64,000 bases of DNA from Endomychus coccineus (GCA_958510875.1 OY294068.1:25772297-25836296), one strand, 5' to 3'. Numbered from the stretch's first letter, positions 38,401 through 46,370 are shown. Notes: generated by a model not told the origin, from the letters alone. Program-made: numbers and translations.

Positions 38401-41400
38401 TTTATAAGTGTTGAAAATGTTTTTAGGAAGAATTCGTAATAGTAATTTTTCCAGTACAGGTCTGAAACCTTTCTTAAGTACCTAGTCATAAATCCTACAA
38501 ATCTGGCTTCGAAAGTAGATACTTGACAAATAACTTCGTTCTTCTCATTTGTTGTGAGAATACCAATCAATATGCACTCATATATTTTGATAATATTACT
38601 GAATAGCGGATTCTTACTACAAAAAAAATTTTTTTTATACTTTAATACTGACGATTGATATCCGTCCGTCAAATTAGCTTTGCCGTGCATCGCTAATTCG
38701 ACTCTTAGACTTCGTTGCTTTTCCCCGCTTCTAGCATATTCTCGTTCGTCACCTCCGACTGAATACAAAAGCAATTTCACATATATCGAAATTAGCCAAA
38801 TACACCAGCCAATCAGAACTCGCCATTCTAACTTCAATTTACCAGAAACCTATAAAAGCACGCCAACATCGCTGCTCTTAAGGAGACCTTTCTGGACCTC
38901 CGGCTAGCCTAGATCTTCTACATCTTTGCTAGTCTTCTTCGCCGGATCTGCGGACAGCTCCCATTCCAGCGCTAGGAATCCAGACTTCAGCTTTACACAT
39001 CTTTACACAGCATTCTACACCCACGCAGACGTCACTACGCCTGACTAGCGGACCGCACCGGCCTAGCGCAAGCACAACGACTTCCTAGGATCCACGGCCG
39101 GCCTCCGACCAGCGCCAGTGATTACGCAGCACACTTCTACATTCACCAATAAGTCGCGCGTTGAGCTTTTACAGTCTTCTCAGACTTGGCCAACGCCCTT
39201 CAAACACGCATTCCATTTCTACGGCCCGTGGCGCTACAACGAGCGGATAACCGACTCCAGGTTACTCTGCCTCGCATCGCAGAAGTAGGACACTTCGTCC
39301 CGGCACGTTCTCCGTCCCCTAAGCGTCGCTACGTCCTCTCATACGAGACTAGCACCGAGGTGCGTCAACGGAAACTCCGGCTCACGTTGAGGCTCCTGCT
39401 CTCGAGACCCACGCGCGTTGCTAGACTGGCATTGCTTTCAACACTTCAACTGTTTGTTTCATTTCACACCCTACCTTATTCCTACCCTAGTGAGTGTAGC
39501 TAAGTAAGTGTAGGAAGTGCAACAACATCGCAGCAGCCTCCATAATTCATCACTTCATTTGGTAAGCTTGCCCTCTGTTTCTTCATTACAGGTTATTTCT
39601 ATTCCTCAGGTAACAACAACCACCTACGCTACGAATACGAAATACTTCCACTTTTACATCGTGATCTTCGAATACGAGATTTTCCACTCTTACATTCTTC
39701 AATCCACGCGCTCTACCACAACTGACCAAACCGGTGCAGCTGAGATTAGGCTCCGCCCACAAGCGACCTACAACCTCTTGGTATCACGATACAATTTCGA
39801 TTATTCGTAGTTCTGTTCGTTTCAACGGCGTGGGCTCTTTTGATTGAAGTTGAATTGTGCGATTTGAACGCTTGTGCTATAATTAGTTTTAATAAACCCC
39901 CTTTTTAGACATAGTGAGTCTTCTGATGATGGTCGTGAGACCGAAACGTACGTAAAGACGAATATTTAAAACAAAGTGTTAATGTGACCTATTTCCCGAG
40001 AATTTTTATATATAATTCATACTGGGTCAAGAATCTTATTATTTGGAATTATATGAATAGTAAAAGAAAATTATATAACTTACCCTCCAGCATGTTATTC
40101 GAAAATGCAACAAGCAATAATAAAAACGAAATTGTGAATCTTTTTGCAACTTACACTGATGAGAATGTCACTCAAACTCCGGAATATGAAAACAGAGAGT
40201 GTTTGAAAGTTTGCTATTATTACATTGAAATAACGGAAGTAATTGATCAACTAATGTTAGTCCCAGGGAAAATTTCAACTGGCCCTGATGGAATACCTCT
40301 ATATTTCATAAAAAATTGTGGCGAAACCCCTTCAAATTAATTTTCAATATCTCTCTATCATCAGGAATTCATTCCCAGAGTTTTGGAAACAAAGTTTTCT
40401 CACTCCAATCCATAAATCGGGAGCTAGAGATGATATACCACCAACACAAATTTAGTTAGTTAACAACATTTTCATTTAAACAGTTTGAAGGAAAGGCACC
40501 AGATTGACTCTATTTTTACTGACTTTTCAAAAGCATTTGATAGAGTCAATCATGACCTTCTAATTGCAAAACTCTCTGCCTTAGGCATTGACAGTAACTT
40601 TTTGAACTGGACCGGATCTTATTTGAGAGGTAAAACTCAGTGTGTCAAATATGATGGTTCTGTGTCATCAGAAATTTCTGTAACATCTGGAGTTCCCAGG
40701 GATCCCATATGGGTCCACTACTCTTTTTATTATTTATTAATAATATATCAGAAGTAATACAACACAGCTGCTATTTGATGTTTGCAGATGACTTCAAACT
40801 CTATAGGATCATTGACATTGTCTATGATGTTGAACTGTTGCAAATAGATTTGAGCAATCTGTCCAGTTGGTGCGATATAAATATGTTTCATCTAAATATG
40901 AACAAATGCTATCAAATCACATTTTCGAGAATTATGTATCCAATTCAATACTGTTACCAAGTGAAAAATGTTAATTTGTCAGTGGCTGATAGTGTTCGAG
41001 ATCTTGGCATATTATTTGGTTCCAAAGTGACATTTAAGACACATTGATAATAGTGTTTCTAAATCATTTAAATTATTGGGCTTCATTACAAAATCATCAG
41101 ACAAATTTTCCCTATACACTTCTAAAATATTATACTGCTCTCTTGTTCGATTAGTTATTAAATATAATTGTATGATATGATGTCCGTTTTATCAAGCGGA
41201 TATCAATAGAATTGAGAGAGTTCAAAATAAATTCTTAAGGTCATGTGCATTCAAACTTTGATATCAAAGGGGAAACTATGAATATTCTGACATTTTGAAC
41301 ATCTTAAATTTATCAAGTTTGGAACATCGAAGAGTTGAAATAGACTACGAGATTTTTGCACAAGGTTATAAATGGAGCTATAAGTTGCCCAAATTTAATT

Positions 41401-42437
41401 GAACTCTTTAATCTGAATGCAAATCCCAGAAGAACAAGCATTTCAGAACTGTTCATGGTTCCTCATCACAGTACAAAATATGGCCAAAATGAGCCAATTA
41501 CAAGGATAGTTAAATTGGCAAATAAAAATGGTGATCATTGATCTATTCGATACATCTACATATTCATTCAAAAATCAAATGAGGCACATTAATTTGTTGT
41601 AACTTAGTATTAGTTGATTATGATTATAATTGTAGATAAGGTAGCGTAAAAATTGTCTCTTAAATATTTATGTTTTTTGTAAATTGGCATGTCCGTGTAT
41701 AAATAAATAAATAAATGAATAACAAACGACACACAAAGAGTCAGTCATTAAAAATAAACCTATTGAAGGAGTGAACAAAATTTGAAATCAATCAGAAAAT
41801 CGAGAGATGATATAATAAAATTACATTTTTCGCATGTCAAATAAACGATACAATACGAATTTTAGTAAAGCTATTATTCATCAAAAGAAAACAAAGTTAA
41901 TTTAAAATTAGCAAACATATATGCAAGCATTAATAAAATAGTCAAGATAGAAGAAAATCATAAATAAAAAGGATATAATAGTAACTATAGTTTTTGCTAA
42001 TCATACATACCAACATTTTGAAATGATTTTTGTATAAAGAACAATCCTATGTATCATGCAAAGGCCAATCTGTTATAAAATTTCATAAACAGAAGATTAG
42101 AACAAGAAATACAAGAGTGAATATTTATGATGTCTCCTAGTTTTGATGTATTATATAAAAAGAAGAGCTCACTTACTTGGGTCTGCTGCGGTTGGGGTGG
42201 CTTTTGAGCCCATGCTGTAGGTTGTGGCTGAGTAGCTGCTTGGGGCTGTCTGCCCCATGCTCCCTGAGGAACTGGAGCTTGGCTACTTGGAGCTGGACCT
42301 CTCTGTTGCTGAGGTGGTGGTCCCTGACCTCTTTGTTGTTGTGGCTGCCCTGGACGGCTTGCCGGTTGAGTTGTTGTCGAAGTGGCATCACCACGAGCTC
42401 TGCCACCTCTAGCCCTTCCTCGCCCTCTCGGCTCCAT
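14412..42437 (-). CDS. piwi: Piwi/Aubergine-like PIWI-clade Argonaute (9 exons, 907 aa)
   Basis: Coding exons in gene order are 42437-42177, 36404-36332, 36276-36142, 35890-35645, 35460-35306, 30825-30505, 24941-24231, 20534-19978 and 14676-14412. All have GT-AG borders and join in frame (2724 nt). The N-terminus is rich in Arg, Gly, Gln and Pro ([12 protein letters not shown]...), with RG dipeptides of the type methylated and read by Tudor proteins. A PAZ domain lies around residues 285-430 and MID-PIWI from about 550 to the end. Catalytic residues are visible: D681 (GYDVCRD), a Glu among E717-E719, D751 (YRDGVGDG) and H882 (YAHKLSFLV), so slicer activity is likely. The C-terminus LLYYL is standard for the family. 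It binds piRNAs and silences transposons in the germline. An acceptor at 42448 shows that a 5'UTR exon lies upstream. Piwi versus Aub cannot be settled by eye. Confidence 0.95.
14990..15940. mobile_element. Possible unclassified element with inverted ends and one ORF
   Basis: The ends look inverted: the left end (14981-15042) has gtttcaaccatagagtac and later cctccttgtaa, while the right end (15862-15945), read in reverse, has gttgaaaccatagag and later gtctccttgtaa. Between them lies an open frame from about 15330 to 15718 encoding an acidic Asp/Asn/Leu-rich peptide ([13 protein letters not shown]..., [20 protein letters not shown]) that I do not recognise. The inverted match is imperfect, so the element is tentative. 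It sits in piwi intron 8. Confidence 0.3.
15330..15718 (+). CDS. Unrecognised ORF, about 129 codons
   Basis: Open from about 15330 without an obvious start, with the first in-frame Met at 15413. It is rich in Asp, Glu, Asn and Leu and has no membrane segment. It could be an exon of a mobile-element gene. It matches nothing I know. Confidence 0.25.
16985..17790. repeat. Foldback (long inverted repeat) element in piwi intron 8
   Basis: About 340-bp arms (16985-17320 and 17419-17790) are inverted copies around a short centre. For example, gacttgaag near 17110 and gggaaccccaacccc near 17060 reappear inverted near 17660 and 17710. The motif cgacccaaaaaa recurs within both arms and near 21975. No coding potential. 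The 16640-16985 stretch to its left also looks like dispersed-repeat sequence but has no firm assignment. Confidence 0.8.
17811..17987 (+). pseudogene. hAT-type transposase C-terminal fragment
   Basis: The peptide [20 protein letters not shown] followed by [11 protein letters not shown] resembles the extreme C-terminus of hAT-derived SCAND3/ZBED5-like transposases, which usually read 'KSKYRS.LTD.HL...LR.A.T.Y.P.F..L'. Nothing of the rest of that gene is found nearby. Relic. Confidence 0.55.
18231..19781 (+). mobile_element. Tc-like transposon with ~165-bp terminal inverted repeats
   Basis: The ends ACCGGGATATC...GATATCCCGGT are inverted copies, and the inverted repeat continues for about 165 bp on each side. 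Flanking bases allow a TA target duplication on the left. The left end also contains a second, internal copy of the TIR segment (18393-18441). The same right end occurs alone at 25940-26127 and the same left end at 63901-63987, so the family has at least three copies in 64 kb. It lies in piwi intron 8, antisense to piwi. Confidence 0.85.
18511..19580 (+). pseudogene. Tc-like transposase, two frameshifts
   Basis: Three overlapping frames (18511-18723, 18578-19060, 18963-19580) make one transposase. It begins [19 protein letters not shown], the helix-turn-helix type of insect Tc-like proteins. The catalytic blocks are FFSDKAWFQ (first Asp; the usual Glu/Trp context is altered), [10 protein letters not shown] (second Asp) and [11 protein letters not shown] (third Asp; the preceding SPDL is changed to SPCL). 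The two frameshifts make it non-functional. The acidic residues are otherwise kept, so decay is moderate. Confidence 0.85.
20560..20670. repeat. Dispersed repeat copy in piwi intron 7
   Basis: Shares gatcgcgtgact-like, cactcctgcgg and acagaaaatat blocks with 6655-6850 and 25250-25440. It starts just inside the intron next to exon 8. Confidence 0.5.
20700..21040. repeat. Tandem repeats, ~100-bp unit, about 3-4 copies
   Basis: The phrase aaaaatcatgatctccga (or a close variant) recurs near 20725, 20813, 20910 and 21009, each followed by ccccaaaaac and, in the two middle copies, ataccaactttgaaaaga. Satellite-like, non-coding, in piwi intron 7. Confidence 0.75.
21035..21925. repeat. Foldback element with internal ~150-bp tandem repeats
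   Basis: Outer arms 21035-21180 and 21775-21925 are inverted copies (ggttgctagtgatgattacg versus its inverse near 21825). Inside, one inverted unit (21225-21360) faces three direct units starting near 21352, 21503 and 21656, each containing the block gaacattg..gagtgtcatag or a variant. A partial copy of the same internal unit lies at 25470-25560. Confidence 0.8.
22434..23923 (-). mobile_element. Mariner-like transposon, nearly complete
   Basis: Terminal inverted repeats of about 31 bp begin CTGGGTTCCCCATAATAG and are flanked by TA on both sides (22432-22433 and 23924-23925), the expected target duplication. The 1.49-kb element carries one transposase gene on the minus strand. It lies in piwi intron 7 in the same orientation as piwi. 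Confidence 0.9.
22577..23757 (-). pseudogene. Mariner-like transposase, frameshifted, Asp-to-Asn in active site
   Basis: Two overlapping frames (23757-23065 and 23245-22577) meet near 23150. Blocks in order are an N-terminal helix-turn-helix with [19 protein letters not shown], the linker [19 protein letters not shown], then [11 protein letters not shown] (first catalytic Asp), [12 protein letters not shown] (second position, where Asp is replaced by Asn) and [18 protein letters not shown] (third). The frameshift alone inactivates it, and the Asn would also abolish metal binding. The true N-terminus is uncertain; residues before the [10 protein letters not shown] region look like read-through. 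Confidence 0.85.
25250..25440. repeat. Dispersed repeat copy in piwi intron 6
   Basis: Contains tgattgaaggaacagaaaat and related blocks shared with 6655-6850 and 20560-20670. It is followed at 25470-25560 by a unit shared with the foldback element at 21035-21925. Confidence 0.55.
25940..26127. mobile_element. Solo right end of the Tc-like family
   Basis: Matches 19600-19781 (right TIR of the Tc-like element) closely and ends gatattccggta. The left partner is missing, so this is a truncated copy. The preceding 25698-25940 frame, rich in Arg and Lys ([20 protein letters not shown]), is not recognised and may belong to an unidentified insertion. Confidence 0.75.
26236..27079 (-). pseudogene. 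Non-LTR element A, RT (3') part
   Basis: On the minus strand: [20 protein letters not shown], then [20 protein letters not shown] and [12 protein letters not shown] (catalytic YADD), with stops and frameshifts upstream. It continues toward 26160 as a decayed C-terminus. The 5' part of the same element lies at 30115-30490, the two halves being split by element B. It is the same family as 31920-33045. Confidence 0.8.
27080..30115 (-). mobile_element. Non-LTR retrotransposon B (endonuclease + RT), nearly full
   Basis: The minus strand has an endonuclease ORF (29986-29000, starting [17 protein letters not shown]) with [23 protein letters not shown] and [10 protein letters not shown] linker (28962-28633) follows, then an RT ORF (28624-27728) with [31 protein letters not shown] (motif A), [20 protein letters not shown] and [11 protein letters not shown] (catalytic FADD). 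The C-terminal part is 27702-27265. It ends with a (TATC)n tail at 27080-27100. Only a few frameshifts interrupt it, making it the best preserved non-LTR element here. The family is Jockey/CR1-like by RT blocks; the exact clade needs phylogeny. Confidence 0.85.
30115..30490 (-). pseudogene. Non-LTR element A, 5' part (endonuclease-RT linker)
   Basis: The minus strand reads [20 protein letters not shown] and then [18 protein letters not shown], the linker between endonuclease and RT in insect non-LTR elements. It continues, after element B is removed, into the RT part at 27079-26236. It ends about 15 bp from the donor of piwi exon 6. Confidence 0.7.
31300..31915. repeat. Foldback element, ~155-bp arms
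   Basis: 31300-31455 and 31755-31912 are inverted copies (for example, gtgtcctcgaactgcgtggc versus its inverse near 31890). Both outer ends carry acaggtgtcc-type termini next to tata. The internal 300 bp is unique. Lies in piwi intron 5. Confidence 0.8.
31920..33045 (-). pseudogene. Non-LTR element C, RT and C-terminus, 5' truncated
   Basis: Minus-strand pieces: [40 protein letters not shown] and [14 protein letters not shown] (active-site motif YSDD in place of YADD), then [18 protein letters not shown] and a decayed tail reading [20 protein letters not shown]. It is the same family as element A (26236-27079). Frameshifts and stops make it inert. The 5' border is the repeat starting at 33045. 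Confidence 0.8.
33045..34005. repeat. Long inverted repeat, ~185-bp arms
   Basis: 33315-33500 and 33805-33995 are inverted copies (caccctgtaaaggttacctt versus its inverse near 33960), separated by about 300 bp. A leftward extension begins at 33047 with acagggtgtccc, a typical insect foldback terminus. Non-coding, in piwi intron 5. Confidence 0.75.
34006..35300. other. Piwi intron 5 remainder, no gene seen
   Basis: 34240-34720 has the look of an old dispersed repeat (cgccctctagcg, gcgccccctcgc), but no family is assignable. 34870-35300 shows nothing recognisable. Confidence 0.5.
36872..38375 (+). pseudogene. Penelope-like reverse transcriptase with C-terminal GIY-YIG nuclease
   Basis: The first piece (36872-37075) has [20 protein letters not shown]. 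After a frame break come [12 protein letters not shown], then [20 protein letters not shown] and [11 protein letters not shown] (catalytic YVDD) in a 338-codon open frame (37359-38375). The C-terminal third has the PLE zinc/GIY-YIG block: [20 protein letters not shown] with a downstream Arg and His (KRMYGHK), so the GIY-YIG core is largely preserved. The N-terminal region before GLPKLH is missing and there are frameshifts near 37075 and 37210, so this copy cannot make a full protein. Confidence 0.9.
38660..39790. other. CG-richer stretch inside the Penelope-like element
   Basis: Base composition changes sharply from AT-rich to balanced and pyrimidine-rich with many CpG. cctataaaagc at 38849-38859 is a good TATA box, with downstream sequence typical of a transcribed leader. 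No frame resembles a known protein; ORFs at 39186-39503 and 39517-39810 are unconvincing. It may be the promoter and 5'UTR part of a tandem PLE unit (upstream of the pseudo-LTR end at 39790) or captured host sequence. Confidence 0.4.
38849..38859 (+). promoter_or_regulatory. TATA-box-like site in the Penelope-like element
   Basis: cctataaaagc lies at the left of the CG-rich stretch and could drive plus-strand transcription through the ribozyme end at 39918. Promoter activity is inferred only. Confidence 0.3.
39918..39959 (+). ncRNA. Hammerhead ribozyme motif (PLE-associated), copy 2
   Basis: Stem I GTCTT (39918-39922) pairs with AAGAC (39955-39959). The core CTGATGA is at 39923-39929, stem II GGTC/GACC has a GTGA loop, GAAA is at 39943-39946, and stem III is 2 bp with a GTAC loop. 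Predicted cleavage follows A39954. One extra T sits between the core A and stem II; an extra nucleotide at this place is known in a natural hammerhead. This copy belongs to the best preserved PLE. Confidence 0.8.
40052..41720 (+). pseudogene. Non-LTR element E, RT region, 5' truncated
   Basis: Plus-strand pieces: [15 protein letters not shown] (40052-40340), [20 protein letters not shown] (motif A), VTSGVPRDP (damaged GVPQGS block) and [13 protein letters not shown] (catalytic FADD) in 40709-41047. The tail ends with an (AAAT)n repeat at 41700-41718. Jockey-like by RT blocks. Frameshifted and inactive; it abuts the right end of the PLE. Confidence 0.85.
41721..42176. other. Piwi intron 1 remainder, no gene seen
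   Basis: AT-rich, nothing recognisable between the non-LTR tail and the first coding exon of piwi. Confidence 0.6.
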
Positions 42438-43437
42438 AATTTAAGTCCTGCAAATAGATAATCAATTGGAAGGCATTATAAAAAATGCATTTGATTTGAA
42501 TAACTGGTAGATGTGTACTTCTCATAGATTACTGAAATATTCTTATACAATCTCTTTCAAAAATAACATATTACCATATAAAAGAACAAAAAACCTGCAT
42601 CAATAAGAAAAAAGAGTGAATATTTATTTGCTAAATTCCTGTGGTATCAGAGCTCAGTACTACAACAGCTCTCAGTTAGAAATTATACTTGAACAAATTT
42701 AGAATTCTTTTAACTGTTATAAAAACAACAACCTTAAGGAAGGATCAATCCAGTCGATTTTGATGTATTATTTTATAACAAGTGAAGATGTCGAGAAGTA
42801 AAATAAAACTAATGATTAATATACAAAATCTTTCAGCCCCACAATATACTCGATCCATAAGAAATTTGGGGATTTGTTCAAAGAAGAATACTGGTATTTC
42901 CCATTTAACCATTAGGTAAATCATATTCATGATCAGCTTATCTCATATCATGGAATGCAGAAGTCAATATGCAACTAGTAGAAAATACAGGTCAACCAAC
43001 AATTTTTCATTAATATTTTTTACAATCATTTTCACAGGTGACAGCACCAAATTACTTGAGCACAAAACGTTTCATATGATTTACATTGACATAATACTTA
43101 TTTAACATTAAAATACCTTATATATTATAGTAGATATGTTAAAATTTACAGACAATGACTTCAACTTTCATGTACGACAGCGGCCATTTTATATTCTTGA
43201 ATTCTTCTTTATGTCGTTAGTCGTTGTCTTGTCCTTGGCTCCTTGTCCGTTGCTTATTTGTTGTTATCTGTCGTCAGCAAAAACAGTTGAAGTTAAAATA
43301 GAAGTTGAAATAGTCCAACTACAAAGCGACAAAAGAGCGGGTTCGAACCATAGAAGTAATAACACCTGAACACCTCTATAGTGTGAGAACTGATAAATAG
43401 TTGTTCATATTGGTTACAGAAGGCGACGACAATAGGA
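42438..43437. other. Piwi 5' region, 5'UTR exon not located
   Basis: A splice acceptor at 42449-42450 (ctatttgcag on the minus strand) shows that the start codon exon has 11 untranslated bases and that an upstream leader exon exists. A candidate leader lies around 43150-43330, where the minus strand is less AT-rich, but no donor could be fixed with confidence. Confidence 0.35.
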
Positions 43438-44809
43438 CAGAGGCGTAGCGAGGATTGTGCGCGCCCGGGTGCAGCTATTATATTCCCCCTCGTCCCAGCT
43501 CCTTGATTCTGAACAATATTTATTTTCGTATACAACATTGCCAAATATATTTAATGAAAGAAACAAGGAAACACAGTTTTGATATAGTTTTGAGTACCTT
43601 TCTTTTAAACTTACATATATTCATTGATTAATAAATCTAGATATGTATTTTACGCGCTTTCATTGATGCAAACGTATCTATTATGCGTGATGCATCAATC
43701 GATTCGAGAGTCTCTTTCTCTATACTCAACAGAGCTAAGTCCGACAATCTTTGTTGCTCCATTGATGCCCGCAGATAAGTTAATATTAACTTTAACTTGC
43801 TGAAGGACCGCTCACAACTTGCAATAGATACGGAAAGTTAGCAGGATCTGTAACGCAACTCTTAAATTCGGAAAAACATCTTTACCGTACTGTATAAGAA
43901 ACCGGAGTAGTTCGATGCGAGTATCGATGACATTTTCTCGTGAACGTAGCAACATTCTGCAGTCAACGATGTCGTTATACAAGCCAGTGCCGTCAACGTC
44001 AGTAGCGTAAAATTCTCCGAAACATTCACACTGTTTTTCCACGCAATCGAAGTCTGAACCACTCATTAACTCTGCAACATTCAGGAGCAAGCCAAGCTTC
44101 TTGTTCAGATCACGAAGACGCTGAAAACGATTGTCGAACTGAACCTTGGAGCCTATCAATAGCGTTTGCCAAAACGCGACGTTGTTCCTCCTCTGCTGAA
44201 AAGCCTGCATCTTCAGCTAACTCTCCAGGCATTCGGCGACGTCTTCTTCTTCGACGTTGATTCCTCATCGGTCACATTTTTGTTTCGCGTCTGCAATCGC
44301 GGCAGTACACAAATCGTCTCGAATGTGTGCTAAGTGGTGTTGAAGAGAGTCGAGGTCGTTGGCAGCATCTGCAAAATTCATTGCAGGATCTTGCAGTCTT
44401 TTTTGAACGCGTGCAGTTCTCGCCAAAATTTGGTCCCAAATGTAGAGAAGGCTGAGAAAGTCGAACGTCAGCATTCTGTGTGCAAGGTTTCCCGCTTCAT
44501 TTCTAGTTTCCGGCGTCAATTCTGGATTTTTACTAATTTTTTCGAGCAGATCCAAAATAGAATCCAGATGTTCAAAGACGACACTGACAGCGTCAACATA
44601 TCTGGTTTGAGATTCCTGTTTCACTGTTCTCTTCACTGCACTTTTCAGCAAGTCTCACCGTATAGTTGACTGAGAGAAGAGCACGTACAAAGCCTCTTTA
44701 GTGCCAAAGATAGTGATGACAGATGCCTCTTAAATTAGCTTCATTTGGCGCCCCCCTGGATCCGGCGCCCGGGGCACTTGTCCCCCTCTGCCCCCTCGCT
44801 ACGCCACTG
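43438..44809 (-). mobile_element. hAT transposon, internally deleted, with perfect 8-bp TSD
   Basis: The termini cagaggcgtagcgagg (43438-43453) and the inverse of cagtggcgtagcgagg (44794-44809) are 16-bp inverted repeats of hAT type. The flanking octamer caatagga is identical on both sides (43430-43437 and 44810-44817), the target-site length of hAT elements. The subterminal regions are rich in gcgcccggg. It sits between piwi and the transporter gene, close to where the piwi leader should be. Confidence 0.92.
43812..44651 (-). pseudogene. hAT transposase (ZMYM1/DUF4371-like) remnant
   Basis: Two minus-strand pieces: 44651-44265 (RYVDAVSVVFEHLDSILDLL...PETRNEAGNLAHRMLTF) and 44210-43812 (QQRRNNVAFWQTLLIGSKVQ...FGEFYATDVDG). 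They resemble the central region of hAT transposases of the zinc-finger MYM-type/TTF group. Frame and length show an internally deleted gene. The zinc-finger start and the catalytic RNase-H parts are not all present. Confidence 0.7.
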
Positions 44810-45044
44810 CAATAGGACGCTAAAGCTAGCTATAGCTAAGGAGTATTAAATTCACCCGCGCAAGTAAAAAATTTGCAAATGATACAAAATAAGGTAATCA
44901 GATCCCGTCTAGATGCACCGTATTATGTAACAAACGACCTTGCTCGATAGAGATAAAGGAATACCTAGAATTGAGGAAATAATCCGAAAACATGCGACAA
45001 ATAGGTAGAATACGGGAACGATGTCTGTAATATTTTTATTTATA

Positions 45045-45097
45045 AAAATTCTCGGGCGAGAATTTTTATATATAATTCATACTGGGTCAAGAATCTT
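45045..45097. repeat. Penelope-like solo ends, tail to tail
   Basis: aaaattctcggg (inverted PLE end) is joined directly to cgagaatttttatatataat and the terminal tgggtcaagaatc in plus orientation, leaving a palindromic junction. It is the smallest version of the inverted-end arrangement seen at 3230-3555 and 60346-60788. Confidence 0.8.
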
Positions 45098-45589
45098 CAT
45101 TATTATTGTAATATTTTTGGAACGTCTTGGTAGTTGTTCAATAGTTGGCCTCTTGATTTTGAAATGATTATTATTGGGAATTTATTTTTTGATTTCTGTT
45201 GTCTAGTAGTGAAAACTATAAATGGATGATTTAAAAAGTATTGCCAGTAACATTATTTTCAACAAAATAAGAAGAAAGAAAGGCTTATACCTTTACTCTG
45301 ACTGATAATGACGAGTGATGATGAATAATTGGCAAAAAAATGTTTTCCAGAGAAGGAAAAACACAAAAAAACATTAAATTTTGTTTCGGATTTAGCCTTA
45401 AAGACTCTTGACTGATTTTCAATCTCATTTCAGGCTACAAAAATATTTACATTTTGCACAACTAGATTGTCGCCATTCAAGATAATTTCGAGATTTTCGT
45501 TCAAAACAAATTTCCACGAATCCACGAACTGTCTGTTGTGGAATAAAATAGTGCGTAACTCCTTCGTGCGTGTTTAAAATGAATCTTCG

Positions 45590-46370
45590 TAACAGTATTT
45601 TGATTTAATTGAAATCCCAGCAATCCTTGTGTACGAAACTTAATAGTGAACAAGAGACTGCAACCCATGTCAGCTTTCGTGTGGCTCTTGAAATTGCGAA
45701 ACGTGGAAAACCATTCACCGATGGAGAAATGATCGAAGAAATGAAAAAGTCATTTTCAAGCTTTTTTTCTCGATCGCCAAAACGAACGGTAATGCTTGAT
45801 GATAGTCAAACGTAGATTATCACGCGCTGATCCTACAAGCTAGATTTTCAAAAGTCGAACTGTGCAAAGAATGTTTAGACAAAATTATTGACGAAGATGG
45901 GATGGATTCACTTACTATTAGTGAATCAAGTGGTTTATTGAAACATTTGAATTGCCCGGAATTTCTCACTGGTTGAAAATATCTCATTTCATCATGCCAC
46001 ATGTTGAAATATTATTTTATAAGACTCAAAAGCGAAAGGATTGAATTAGAAATTCTACTGACAATGACAATCAAAAACGCAATAACGAAGAACCTGCTAG
46101 GAAAAGACAAAAAACGACAGCTGGAGATAATAGAGCTGTTATTGCAAAGGAAATATGTGACACTATTTTAAGCCAAATTAACGATCTTTTTTTGTTCCCA
46201 CGCTTTCTTAACTCACGAGCCGCCACTGCTTATGAAGCGGAATCCCAAGGATCCACTATTATTCAACATACAAGACTAGCAGTTAAAATCAATTTTCTCA
46301 GATTTACGATGGTACTTTACCGTTTTGCTACTATGAACACACACATATATCCCTTCTGATCCCGAATATT
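45590..46370 (+). pseudogene. Decayed hAT-like transposase remnant
   Basis: Plus-strand pieces: HVSFRVALEIAKRGKPFTDG (45609-45815), then VELCKECLDKIIDEDGMDSL and KEICDTILSQINDLF near 46150. 'A..IAK..KPFTDGE' and 'ICDTIL.QI..' are phrases of hAT-type transposases. Order is kept, but frames change repeatedly. This relic lies upstream of the transporter start codon. Confidence 0.45.

Larger units (their letters stand above)
36827..40043 (+). mobile_element. Penelope-like element with GIY-YIG and hammerhead ribozyme
   Basis: The left border (36827-36862) is the family's 3'-end sequence in inverted orientation (ttctcgggaaataggtcaca). The coding region is 36872-38375. The right border (about 39790-40043) is the pseudo-LTR end: a hammerhead motif at 39918-39959, then gtgttaatgtgacctatttc and the terminal tgggtcaagaatc. 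Between the coding region and this end lies a 1.1-kb CG-richer stretch. The element is antisense to piwi, in its first coding intron. Confidence 0.85.

Noticed and set aside
42177..42461. 94-codon plus ORF rich in Leu and Trp
   Set aside because: Antisense shadow of the Gln/Pro-rich first piwi exon.
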